DNA of 64,000 nt from Teredinibacter turnerae (GTDB lineage Bacteria; Pseudomonadota; Gammaproteobacteria; Pseudomonadales; Cellvibrionaceae): the NCBI RefSeq assembly GCF_037935975.1, contig NZ_CP149817.1:558001-622000 (forward strand), given 5' to 3'. Positions within the stretch are counted from its first letter, which is position 1; each line of letters begins with the position of its first letter. The notes beneath the pieces are model-generated. The model worked only from the letters and a program-made list of their open reading frames with translations, was not told the origin of the DNA and made no database searches. This document shows, one piece after another, positions 17,865 through 26,220 of the stretch. A program made the translations under genes and the position numbers.

Positions 17865-18321
17865 CTGAACTTCCCACGCTAACTTTCACAATATTCAAAT
17901 CAATCAAAATTCCAAGCCAATAAGACGCTCTACCTTGGATAAGAAGTACCATGGGCCGCGAAGGTAGAGATTCTTTCCAGCAATTTATATCTTTTTGAGA
18001 TGGTGTTGGGTGATTCTCTGGGTGCGTATGCCATTCGCCTATCCAGGTTTGAATTTTTCCTGATGTACGCCAAGCAGATAATGCAGCCCTTTGATGGTGA
18101 GGGCTTCGGCGATCGAAACTCACTCGAGTACTTCTATCTAGTAGACTAGGCTTGGTGGCATCAACGACGCGGATATGCTTTCCCCGGTATTCGCCAATTA
18201 AAATGCCTGCTGACTCAGTATCCTTTAGCGTGTTTTGCTTAAACGAATCTATTATTAACATTGCGTGCTCTTCTATCAGTAGAATGCCTCCGCTTGGTAA
18301 TTTGGCGATCACTTCGCGCAT
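17857..18321 (-). CDS. cap3: CBASS Cap3, JAB/JAMM deconjugase
   Basis: A JAMM-motif metalloprotease: E36 in TESAGILIG, then H98-x-H100 in EWHTHPENHP and S108-x-x-D111 (SQKD). In type II CBASS, Cap3 removes the conjugates that Cap2 makes on the CD-NTase. A longer frame from 18420 would overlap cap2 by 112 bases. The ATG at 18321 overlaps the cap2 stop by only 13 bases and gives 154 residues, the usual size, so it is preferred. It is the fourth gene of the operon. Confidence 0.9.
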   Translation of the reverse strand: MREVIAKLPSGGILLIEEHAMLIIDSFKQNTLKDTESAGILIGEYRGKHIRVVDATKPSLLDRSTRVSFDRRSPHHQRAALSAWRTSGKIQTWIGEWHTHPENHPTPSQKDINCWKESLPSRPMVLLIQGRASYWLGILIDLNIVKVSVGSSDA

Positions 18322-20027
18322 ATAGAGCAATTGGCCAATGGAGTTAGCTTTTGGTTTTTTACCGATATAACTTGATTGGAAAATCGTGTTTGCATAAATG
18401 ATATTCCGGTTTGCGAGCATAGTTGTTGAATCATCCCAGCGACACTGAGGCTGGGTTGTGCGCTAAAGGGCATATAGGTTTTTCCACATCCGCGACGAAA
18501 TTGTTCAGCGTGGTCTGGTTTGTGTTCAGGTTTAAACAACTCAAATCTCGGTTTTCTGGCTTGACCGTTGTTAACAGTAAGGCACCCAAAGCAGGCGGTT
18601 TCTTCTGTATTAAGCAACGCTCGTGAAGCCATTCCGTATGCATCAATCCAGCCGTGTATTAAGACTGGCCTCTTTGAATTCCATTGAGTGGAGTTTATCC
18701 ATCGGGACAGATTTAGAGAGAATTCAGTATGGCCGGTTGCATCTACAATTATATCCCAACGACTTGCGACATCATTTTTGCGAAACTTCCCATGCCCAAT
18801 AATGGTCTTAGCTAGACCCTGATTTTCTAGAAAATGTTTTAGGGCGAATGACTTTTGTTCCTGCAAATATTCAATACCTAGAAGATGTCGGCCCAAGTTC
18901 CCCGGCCCGAGGATATCGTCATCAAATAAGTGCAGTTCACCCGATGTCCCAGACCCACTTCCTATTTGCACTAAGGAATGCGCTGTATAGCCGCCGATAG
19001 TCCCACAGCCAATTAACGCTATACGTTTACCTGTAAGCCCACTGTCGCCCGAATTGATTTTATTCCTTTGTATTATAAAGCTATTTGACACATCCTTTAC
19101 ATTACTTCTCACAAAGGATTTAGTTAATCTTGCGATTTTTGACGCAGATTCATGTATGTTGTATCCCTTCTCGGGTTTGCTTTTACTCTTTTTTTTCGGC
19201 TTTAATCTCTGAATAATTGGCATTGCATTTTTCGTGATGTCGACAAAAAATCCGATGCCTTCTGATTGATGTCTGAAGCTAATAAATAGCATCCCATTTC
19301 TTTCAACGTATTTTAGTATTTTATTTAAAAGTGAGTTTTTGGCATGAGGATCGATATCTGATAGCCAGTTCAAAAATTGACTAAATGTCTTAGGAGGCCA
19401 ATTTATATTGTGGGGTACAAAAGGGGGTTGCCTAAACTCGATGGGGATAAAAATGCCAGAATTCAGTTGGGCTACGCCTTTACGTTTTTTTATCCACAGC
19501 TCCGCTTCACCTTGGGTATTCGATAGTATAACTTCTGTTTGCTCTTCACCGCTAATTGAGAGACGTTTATAAAATGTGTAGAGGCCGCTTTCTCTATTTT
19601 CACTGACATCAAATGCTTCGCACTCCCCGCTCCAATAAGCCGCCATCTCTTGCTGGAAATCTCGGGAAATGACGTTATCTTTTCCCCACTCCTGAATGCG
19701 AACTTTAATTGCTTCGACAAAAGTCGCTAGCGTGGATTCCAGATCGATGACCCATAAGTTTGTTGTTTCCTCATCTAAATAGCAAAGAGAACGATCATTG
19801 TTTAAATGTGGTAAAAACCTATTTTCCAAGCCCGGTGGAAGGTCGACGATATAAGCCTTAGGGTAGGGAATAAGTTCTTCACAGATCCCTTCAAGCCGCA
19901 CTGTCACTGGCCCAAATTCTGATTGCACCTCGCCCACAAATACTTGCACAAAATGGGGTGCTGTGCGCTTTGGGATATAACCTAGGCTCACCATGCACTC
20001 AGTTAGTTTTTGCACATCGAAAGCCAT
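18309..20027 (-). CDS. cap2: CBASS Cap2, E2-E1 fusion (ubiquitin-like conjugation enzyme)
   Basis: A 572-residue fusion. Residues about 1-130 are an E2-like domain with the candidate catalytic Cys82 (SLCYLDEE). A linker follows, then a ThiF/E1-like adenylation domain with the nucleotide loop ALIGCGTIGGYTAH near 340 and FDDDILGPGNLGRH. CxxC pairs (ACFGC and CSIC) likely bind zinc, and a further Cys lies in RRGCGKTYM. Cap2 joins the C-terminus of the CD-NTase to targets and primes it for stronger signalling. The start ATG shares one base with the CD-NTase stop (TAATG). It is longer than ThiF alone and matches the all-in-one Cap2 architecture. Confidence 0.92.
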   Translation of the reverse strand: MAFDVQKLTECMVSLGYIPKRTAPHFVQVFVGEVQSEFGPVTVRLEGICEELIPYPKAYIVDLPPGLENRFLPHLNNDRSLCYLDEETTNLWVIDLESTLATFVEAIKVRIQEWGKDNVISRDFQQEMAAYWSGECEAFDVSENRESGLYTFYKRLSISGEEQTEVILSNTQGEAELWIKKRKGVAQLNSGIFIPIEFRQPPFVPHNINWPPKTFSQFLNWLSDIDPHAKNSLLNKILKYVERNGMLFISFRHQSEGIGFFVDITKNAMPIIQRLKPKKKSKSKPEKGYNIHESASKIARLTKSFVRSNVKDVSNSFIIQRNKINSGDSGLTGKRIALIGCGTIGGYTAHSLVQIGSGSGTSGELHLFDDDILGPGNLGRHLLGIEYLQEQKSFALKHFLENQGLAKTIIGHGKFRKNDVASRWDIIVDATGHTEFSLNLSRWINSTQWNSKRPVLIHGWIDAYGMASRALLNTEETACFGCLTVNNGQARKPRFELFKPEHKPDHAEQFRRGCGKTYMPFSAQPSLSVAGMIQQLCSQTGISFMQTRFSNQVISVKNQKLTPLANCSICAK

Positions 20028-21256
20028 TAGCCACCCGACATATTATCGACGTCTGGCTGAGATTGAGGTTTGGGCTTACTTTGTCGAACGATTGACGCCG
20101 CGGCTGTGGCAATTAATTGGGGGTTGAACGGCATGCGTGAGCCAAAAGCAGCTAATAGCTTTTGGTTTGCTTCATGAGGGCTGTTTGCGTGTAGTAAGGC
20201 GGATTTTATCATTAGCCCAAAGCCATTTGCTTTAGCTAAAATAACCTTGCGATCGTCGTCAGAAATGTTACGAGGGAAAAGCGCTGGTTCGGTTTCGTCA
20301 ATTGGGCTGTTGACCCCATTTGAGAGCTGCGTGTACAAATTATTCGCGCAGCACAAAAGCGCTTCACCATCATTCTTAAAGATGCTGCCATTTGATGCAT
20401 GATCTTCGAAAGTCTTTACAACACAAGCCATTAGAGTGATGGATGAAGGGCCGCCTTTTATGAACTCATAATCTCGCCAAGCCTTCATGTAGCGACTAAT
20501 TCGTCGAACTATTTCTCCATAGTCTTTTACGTATCCTAAAAACCACTGACAGATTTGTTTAGGGTCGGATTTAATCCAGTGCTCTTTGTCCCGCATTGCC
20601 ATAAAGATATTTTCATGATCCAGCAATTTCCTTTCGATAACTTCATCCGTGAAATATGATTTATTCAGTGCAGCTGTCATTTCCTCATATTTTTGCCGAG
20701 GTATTGCGTAGAGTGGGACATCGATATGTTTTCGTTCATCAAGAATGATTCTTGCGCAGGTCGGCTTTGAGTTATCAAATTTCCACCCGGGTTGTGAGTC
20801 GCATAGTTTAATTAGAGCATCGTCAACAATTTTGAAAAATAAGCCTTTACTCACGATGGGTTTGTCTTCGAATAAATCTGTCGGAAGATAAACGCCATCA
20901 TCAAAATCGATTTGCTGCGGCGGGGTATGGCAAGGGCCGTTTGCAGTTTTATAAACAAATGAACCTTGGGGGGAGAATTTGGGTTTTGTTCGGCGGAGCG
21001 CATCTTTTTGCTTTGAGTCCAGCTTTCTGATCAACTCTGCTAGCTCGGGTGATATTTTGCTTTCATTAATGTAGAAACGCCCATGTTGATCCGGAGTAAC
21101 ACTCCTATACGTTTCAGTGAAGGCATTTCGAATTGCATTTCGAATGAGAGTTTTAGCAGATTTCAGTTCCGCAACATCATCCGCGTCTGGATCTAGCCGG
21201 ATTAGAAAGTATTGAGCAAGTAACTTATGGACATCGTATTTCATTCTTTGAATCAC
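20027..21256 (-). CDS. CBASS cyclic-oligonucleotide synthase (CD-NTase, DncV-like)
   Basis: A cGAS/DncV-like nucleotidyltransferase of 409 residues. The polymerase-beta-like active site shows QGSF (97-100), QIDFDD with acidic D117 and D119, and a third carboxylate D179 in RKHIDVPLY. It should make a cyclic di- or trinucleotide on phage infection that switches on CapV. The C-terminal tail is low-complexity (KPKPQSQPDVDNMSGG) and ends in Gly-Gly, fitting the flexible tail that Cap2 uses for conjugation. It overlaps capV by 4 bases and cap2 by 1 base. An in-frame ATG four codons further in (21244) is an alternative start. The nucleotide product cannot be told from sequence alone. Confidence 0.9.
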   Translation of the reverse strand: MIQRMKYDVHKLLAQYFLIRLDPDADDVAELKSAKTLIRNAIRNAFTETYRSVTPDQHGRFYINESKISPELAELIRKLDSKQKDALRRTKPKFSPQGSFVYKTANGPCHTPPQQIDFDDGVYLPTDLFEDKPIVSKGLFFKIVDDALIKLCDSQPGWKFDNSKPTCARIILDERKHIDVPLYAIPRQKYEEMTAALNKSYFTDEVIERKLLDHENIFMAMRDKEHWIKSDPKQICQWFLGYVKDYGEIVRRISRYMKAWRDYEFIKGGPSSITLMACVVKTFEDHASNGSIFKNDGEALLCCANNLYTQLSNGVNSPIDETEPALFPRNISDDDRKVILAKANGFGLMIKSALLHANSPHEANQKLLAAFGSRMPFNPQLIATAAASIVRQSKPKPQSQPDVDNMSGG

Positions 21257-22236
21257 TCCTGAGTAAAAATTTGCAACTGAGCGTGGTGGTTAAAAAAGTC
21301 CATAATATTTGCCTGTCCGATTGCTTTCTGTCCTCTCTCTTTTCCTCTTCCCCGAAGCATTTGAGCTGCGTTATCACTCGCATTATCAAGAGTTATGCTT
21401 TTGCTCTGATCTGGAGTGAGTTCTTCATCAATAAAAGAGCAGTGATCACCAAGAAGGTGTTCCACCATTTTATTTTGCATTTCTTCGTTGGCACTTAACG
21501 TCATTTCAATCAGTTTTCGGCCAACACCCCAGCCAGTGAGATAGCCCCATCCTTTAAGCCACCCACGTTCGCTGTTTAACACTCGTCTGGACCCCATGGT
21601 TCCTACACCCATTAAGTAAATGTTTGCTTTTTGTGCATTTATAAAGTGTGTAGCTTCGTGGAATGCAATCAGCGCAGGACCGTTGGCAATAAGCCCTCCA
21701 TCGACATTCAGAGAGTCATTCATTAGGTGGGGTGAAAAGAATGTGGGGGCGGCACTGGTAGACAACGCCACATCTACGAGCCTCAAGTGTTTATCAATTT
21801 GAAAATTTTCGTGGTGGGGTGTTTTATAAACTTTGGGTGAACCCGAAGTGCCATTTACAGCTGGGATTGTGACTCTGGTGTGAAGATCTTTGATGCATTT
21901 ATCGCCAAAACAATGTTCAAGCACCGCTCTTAACGGGCCGCTACTGTATAAAGATCCGAGCGCCTGCCTAAAGATTTTGGCAGACTTTGGTGGGAAAATT
22001 TGCTTTCGATTTTCATCCAAAACGCCGCATAACTTTCTGGCAGTCATTCCGGATGCCAACCCCAGTGCCAAAATCCCTCCAATTGATGTGCCTGCTATGA
22101 GGTCAAAATGCTGGGCGATGTTGTAAGAGTCGTCTCCATGCTTTTCAGCAAGGATTTGCTCTAGTTGCGCCAATATGGAAATTGTATATAGGCCTCGAAC
22201 GCCTCCGCCCGAAAGTGCAAGTATTTGGAATCTCAA
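21253..22236 (-). CDS. capV: CBASS effector CapV, patatin-like phospholipase
   Basis: A patatin-family phospholipase of 327 residues. The oxyanion loop SGGGVRG (9-15), nucleophile S51 in GTSIGG and D178 in DGG form the Ser-Asp dyad. On binding the cyclic nucleotide, CapV enzymes degrade membrane phospholipids and kill the infected cell. The start is TTG at 22236 with AGGAG 7 bases upstream, read as MRFQILALSGGG. It is the first gene of the operon capV-cdn-cap2-cap3-membrane protein, transcribed away from capH/capP across a 200-base control region. Confidence 0.93.
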   Translation of the reverse strand: MRFQILALSGGGVRGLYTISILAQLEQILAEKHGDDSYNIAQHFDLIAGTSIGGILALGLASGMTARKLCGVLDENRKQIFPPKSAKIFRQALGSLYSSGPLRAVLEHCFGDKCIKDLHTRVTIPAVNGTSGSPKVYKTPHHENFQIDKHLRLVDVALSTSAAPTFFSPHLMNDSLNVDGGLIANGPALIAFHEATHFINAQKANIYLMGVGTMGSRRVLNSERGWLKGWGYLTGWGVGRKLIEMTLSANEEMQNKMVEHLLGDHCSFIDEELTPDQSKSITLDNASDNAAQMLRGRGKERGQKAIGQANIMDFFNHHAQLQIFTQE

Positions 22237-22324
22237 CCGTGTTCTCCTAGTCCGGCCTATCTAATGGTCTTTTGTCGTCTGAGCATATAATGAACGCATG
22301 GGGATAAAATGTCAACTAAAATAA

Positions 22325-22404
22325 CCAATAGTCAGTATAAATGGCCTTTTTCGCCCCGAATGTCATTTTTACTGACATCTGTCAGTAGGATCTGCTACTA
22401 TTGG
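22325..22404. promoter_or_regulatory. Palindromic operator between capV and capH
   Basis: ACTGACATCTGTCAGT (22371-22386) is a perfect 7-bp inverted repeat with a 2-base centre. It overlaps a second dyad, ATGTCA (22360-22365) paired with TGACAT, and is framed by CCAATAG (22325-22331) and CTATTGG (22398-22404). A further GTCAGT half-site lies at 22331-22336. In the 200-base divergent region this is the natural binding site for the CapH repressor, which would silence both the CBASS operon and itself. Confidence 0.75.
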
Positions 22405-22437
22405 CTTGTACTTTGAATTATTTGAGATCAATAACCA

Positions 22438-22758
22438 GTGATTGACGAATCCCAGCTAAGGAAAATAATTGGAACTCGGATCAAAGAATTGCGTACTAAA
22501 TCGGGTAAAAAGCAACTTGAGATAGCCACTGCGGTGGACTTGAAAAGAACCTCGATTACCAATATTGAGGCTGGCAAGCAGATGATTACTATCCCAGTAC
22601 TGTATAGAATTTGTCATGAGCTAGAAGTCAATATTGATGATGTGATGCCTACATTCGATGATCTACTCCGCCATAAGGTTGAGGCAAACCAAAGTGATAG
22701 TGGAGTCGAAATAGGCGGTAAAACGATGGCGGCATTGAAACGTGTTCGAAATGTTTAG
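22438..22758 (+). CDS. capH: CapH-like HTH repressor of CBASS
   Basis: A 106-residue protein with an XRE-type helix-turn-helix at residues about 10-65 (IKELRTKSGKKQLEIATAV, SITNIEAGKQM) and a short C-terminal tail that would be the cleavage and dimerisation segment. CapH represses CBASS until the peptidase CapP cuts it in response to DNA damage (single-stranded DNA). The start is GTG at 22438. The capP gene follows 33 bases later on the same strand, and both are divergent from capV, the reported arrangement. Close palindromes upstream support the repressor role. Confidence 0.85.
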   Translation: MIDESQLRKIIGTRIKELRTKSGKKQLEIATAVDLKRTSITNIEAGKQMITIPVLYRICHELEVNIDDVMPTFDDLLRHKVEANQSDSGVEIGGKTMAALKRVRNV

Positions 22759-22791
22759 TCGTAAAATGGCACTTATGGAGGCTGATTTATT

Positions 22792-23322
22792 ATGATGAGT
22801 CCAGGTAGGGTCGAAGCTAAAGCTCGCAAGCTATTAGAGCAGTCTGGTATTACCTCGGCGCCGGTTGATGTTGAGCTGGTTGCAAAAACCTTGGGTATCG
22901 AGATCCAGTTTGATGATCTTGACGATGACGTTTCCGGTTTCCTGTCTGTTGAGCCCGGTCGATCTGTGGCCGTTATTAACCAAAACCATCATTCAAATAG
23001 ACAAAGGTTTACGATTGCGCACGAACTGGGTCACTACGTATTGCATGTGAAGTCTGAGGAGGGTCTATTTATTGATAAGAAATACACTGTCCATCATAGG
23101 GATCATAAATCTAGCTTGGGCACGATTGAAAAGGAGCGTGAGGCTAACTTATTTGCATCTTCGTTATTAATGCCGAAAGCGATAATTCAGGCGTTATTGG
23201 ACGGTCTCCGCGTTGACTTTTTTGATGAATTTGAAACCCATTCGCTTGCGAAGCGGTTGGGTGTAAGTGAGCAAGCTTTGGGTTTTCGTTTGGCCAGGCT
23301 GGGATATGAGGTTGGCGAATAG
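22792..23322 (+). CDS. capP: CapP-like ImmA/IrrE metallopeptidase
   Basis: A 176-residue zinc peptidase of the ImmA/IrrE (COG2856) family: HELGH at 77-81 and the downstream EREANLFASSLLMP segment with the third zinc ligand. It is the partner of CapH; CapP activated by single-stranded DNA cleaves CapH and derepresses CBASS. It starts at ATG ATG after TGGAGG. Gene order and spacing support an operon with capH. The last residues (LGVSEQALGFRLARLGY) form the usual helical C-terminus. Confidence 0.9.
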   Translation: MMSPGRVEAKARKLLEQSGITSAPVDVELVAKTLGIEIQFDDLDDDVSGFLSVEPGRSVAVINQNHHSNRQRFTIAHELGHYVLHVKSEEGLFIDKKYTVHHRDHKSSLGTIEKEREANLFASSLLMPKAIIQALLDGLRVDFFDEFETHSLAKRLGVSEQALGFRLARLGYEVGE

Positions 23323-24586
23323 CTCTTGATTTCTACTTTTTTGTAGAACTTCCTCCTTACAAGGGCACAATAACTGGCTGTACGCAGATAAGTTGTTCCT
23401 CAGAGCTATACTTCATAGCAGAGCACAGCCCTAAGACATTCCCAAAACAAACCTTGGAAACTGACGGGTCTTAGTTCTTCGCTCTCATATTCTGCTGTCG
23501 TTTACAGTTATATTAATGAATGAATATCGAGGCGCTGTATTGGCAGAGTTCGAAAGGTTCAAAGAGGGGGCAAAACAGAAAACACTACTTGCGTTAGCCG
23601 CCAAGTGCTTGCTGGCAATGCTATGAACGGGTTTTAAAAATTGATCGAGCGAGAATTCTCATATTTCAAGCAGAATGCTTTGTCTGGGTAGAAAAGGTCG
23701 CTACGCTTGCAATATTCTGTTTGAATATATGCTAGAAAATAGCCAAGGTTGAAACGTATCGGTGTGATTCCAGATTCGATTTATTTGAAGCGAATGAATT
23801 TTTTCAACGGGTTACTAAAGGTTAGATTTGCCACACTATGTAGCTTCATCCTGACCCTATGGGACAAATCAGGGGCTAACTACTATACCTAACGATCCCA
23901 GACGCCCTCATTCCCGAGAGATGGATGTTTTCGACGCCATTTTGCAGGTGAATACGGATAAAAATATGCGTGAACCTACACACTTGAGGATTCACAATTC
24001 ATAACTAGGTATTCAGGTGCTTTAAACCCATGGAAGAAAATTTAGATATTTGTTCTGTGGAGATTTAGGGGAATCTAAGGTGGGCTTGCGGAAGTTTCAG
24101 GATTGAGTAGCGTTTACCGAATAGGCACAGGAAAACCCTGCAGCATTGCGCGACCAATTGGACTGTTTGCTAGGTGGTCACGGCCATTGAACAAGTCTTG
24201 CTGACGAGCTTTTTGCATCGCCTTGCGCTGACGCTCAGGTATCTCAGCAACATGCCTTGGCAACTCTTCTATACCTGCAACTTGTTGATTTATTGAACTT
24301 TTCATCAATTTATCTACACGAAAAAGTAATAAGCTGCACTAATTATAGGAAAACGAAGCCCGAATGTCATCATGACCGCTTTTCAGCGCCTCTACGAGCC
24401 CTAACCGCCAATGCGCCGCAGCTTTTGCCGAACCGCCATAAACAGAGACCAGCAATCAATGTTAAGCCTTTTCCCTTAGTTGTAGTTATTAGCGTACAAA
24501 CCACAAGCCTTAGTTGCGAATAGCTGAAGCCCCGGGTTCGGAAAAACGAACAATATTCAAGCAAAACATATACTTAGCACTGCCGA
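23323..24586. other. Largely gene-free stretch before the right transposon end
   Basis: About 1.26 kb without a convincing gene. Short frames at 23517-23624 (35 codons, plus strand) and 24114-24308 (64 codons, minus strand) look protein-like, but neither has a recognised family or a good ribosome-binding site; they may be relics of earlier cargo. No CRISPR, tRNA or clear non-coding RNA was seen. Confidence 0.5.
24114..24308 (-). CDS. Possible small hypothetical protein (64 aa)
   Basis: A 64-codon frame with a charged middle (EIPERQRKAMQKARQQDLF) and an orderly end (GRAMLQGFPVPIR). It starts at ATG ATG without a visible Shine-Dalgarno sequence. The product is not recognised. It lies 280 bases inside the right transposon end and could be a small cargo gene or the remnant of one. 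Confidence 0.28.
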   Translation of the reverse strand: MMKSSINQQVAGIEELPRHVAEIPERQRKAMQKARQQDLFNGRDHLANSPIGRAMLQGFPVPIR

Positions 24587-24733
24587 CTTATGGGTTAAGA
24601 GTAGTAAATTTGCGCCAATTTATGGGTGAAGAAGAGTCATAACACTTGGTACTAACGTCCAAATTGGCCAATTCACACTGGAATTTGCCAAAATATGGGT
24701 GAATGACACTGTCAAGATATGGGTGAATCCACA
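24587..24733. repeat. Right transposon end with four putative TnsB sites
   Basis: On the plus strand TTATGGGTTAAG (24588-24599), TTATGGGTGAAG (24620-24631), ATATGGGTGAAT (24693-24704) and ATATGGGTGAAT (24718-24729) repeat one motif. The last runs into the terminal CCACA at 24733. Two of them are preceded by TTTGC(G)CCAA, also present at the left end. The count and orientation fit transposase-binding sites. Confidence 0.85.
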
Positions 24734-25760
24734 TGAGCGGGGTTTTTTTATGTCCGTGCACATCGGCGGTTAAGAACCACCGCGGTTCGACAAATTGCGA
24801 CCGCAGGAGCAATTTGCCACGAGCGCAAAGCGCGAGCCCGCAGGGTCGCAACGCCCCTTAGGGCGGTGCGATGCTTCCGCCATGCGAAAGGCTGGCAGGT
24901 TGCGATGAATTTGCTAGTGCTCTAGTTACGCAAACCCTGCTAAGTTGAACAATGCTTCCGCCATGCGAAAAGCAAGCAGGTTGCGATGAATTTACCAGTG
25001 CTCGAATTACGAAAAACCCCGCTCATTTGAGCGGGGTTTTTTTATGTCTGTGTGCAGCGGTGGGTTACTAAACGCCGGGAGCGTTTTGGTCCACCTTTAG
25101 GTGCCCGAAGGGGCAGGTGCAGGGATGCACCTGAGACAACACCACCGCGGTTCGACAAATTGCGACCGTAGGAGCAATTTGCCACGAGCGCAAAGCGCGA
25201 GCCCGCAGGGTCGCAACGCCCCCTAGGGTGATGCGATGCTTCCGCCATGCGAAAGGCTGGCGGCTTACTATGAATTTGCCAGTGCTCGAATTGCGAAAAC
25301 CCCGCTCAAATGAGCGGGGTTTTTTATGTCTGTGCACATCGGTGGGTTACTAAACGCCGGGAGCGTTTTGGTCCACCTTTAGGTGCCCGAAGGGGCTGGT
25401 GCAGGGATGCACCTGAGACAACACCACCGCGGTTCGACAAATTGCGACCGTAGGAGCAATTTGCCACGAGCGCAAAGCGCGAGCCCGCAGGGTCGCAACG
25501 CCCCTTAGGGCGATGCGATGCTTCCGCCACGCGAAAGGCTGGCAGCTTACGATGAATTTGCTAGTGCTCTAGTTAGGCAAACCCTGCTAAGTTGAACAAT
25601 GCTTCCGCCACGCTAAAGGCTGGCAGCTTACGATGAATTTGCCAGTGCTCTAGTCACGCAAACCCTGCTAAGTTGAACAATGCTTCCGCCACGCGAAAAG
25701 CAAGCAGGTTGAGAGAAAATCGCAGGCGCTCGAATTACAAACTACCCGCTTAAACGAGCT
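24734..25760. repeat. Tandem hairpin-headed intergenic repeats
   Basis: Three successive units each begin with the 3' half of a CCCCGCTCA/TGAGCGGGG terminator hairpin: 24738-25031 (294 bp), 25032-25314 (283 bp) and 25315 to about 25740 (extended and degenerate). Shared blocks include ACCACCGCGGTTCGACAAAT, a self-complementary segment from TGCGACC to GGGTCGCA, and GATGCTTCCGCCA[TC]GCGAAAGGCTGGC. The first unit lacks a block of about 60 bases (GGTCCACCTTTAGGTGCCCG region) found in the other two. The third contains an 80-base sub-repeat twice. Short open frames in the units have no supported product. The transposon at the left interrupted the hairpin of the first unit. Confidence 0.88.
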
Positions 25761-25829
25761 GGCTTTTTTGCTGCGCCCTGTTGGCGCTGACCGATTTTCT
25801 CAGTCCTGATATCGAGGCGCGGCCCCTCC

Positions 25830-26165
25830 TTTACCAAGTGCTCCCAGTCTCCAACTGCTGATGATCCACCTTTGACCGAGTTGTCCCAGTCTCCAACCAC
25901 AGATGACCAGGCATTGACTGAGTTTCCCCGGTCTACAGTCCCGGGCGACCAGTCATTGACCGAGTTTTACCGGTCTACAAACACCGATGAGCCGTCTTTG
26001 ACCAAGTTCTCCCGGTCTTCAACCACCGATGACCGGCCTTTGACCGGGTTCTCCCGGTCTACAACCGCAGTTGACCAGTCATTGACCGAGTTTTACCAGT
26101 CTACAACCGCAGATGACCCACCGTTGACACGGTTTGCCCATCTCCAACCGTCCATGACCCTATAT
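25830..26165. repeat. Eight tandem copies of a 42-bp repeat
   Basis: Units begin TTGACCGAGTT and continue with CCGGTCTACAACC and GATGACC. Starts are at 25830, 25872, 25914, 25956, 25998, 26040, 26082 and 26124. Copies differ by several bases each, mostly substitutions, with exact 42-base spacing. Because 42 is a multiple of 3, one plus frame stays open through most of the array (14-residue units like LTEFSRSTTTDDQS), but it has no ATG or ribosome-binding site and no family. Confidence 0.92.
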
Positions 26166-26220
26166 TCACGCCGATATGCAATATTTGGTGTCGCCGGATG
26201 GCCTTGGCAGGGCGTGTAGA

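Larger units (their letters stand above)
4959..24733. mobile_element. Tn7-like transposon carrying Gabija and type II CBASS (19,775 bp)
   Basis: Both ends begin with the same 16 bases, TGTGGATTCACCCATA (4959-4974, and 24718-24733 reverse complemented), giving the TGT...ACA termini of the Tn7/Tn402 superfamily. Several spaced copies of a CACCCATA-containing motif lie inside each end, as expected for TnsB binding sites. TGAG directly repeats outside both ends. Inside are tnsAB, tnsC and tniQ (11638-16718), a Gabija-like system to their left and a CBASS operon to their right. A Tn7 target duplication is normally 5 bp; only 4 bp match here, so one base may have been lost or the element may differ. 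No Cas gene, CRISPR or tnsE was found, so targeting presumably rests on TniQ. The transposition genes sit in the middle of the element, not at one end. Confidence 0.88.

Noticed and set aside
24734-25760. CRISPR array or integron attC array
   Set aside because: Units of about 283-294 bases are repeated nearly whole, without short repeats separated by unique spacers, and no paired attC core boxes were found.
25872-26219. Protein-coding gene made of 14-residue repeats
   Set aside because: It opens at TTG with no ribosome-binding site; the open frame follows simply from a 42-base repeat lacking stops.
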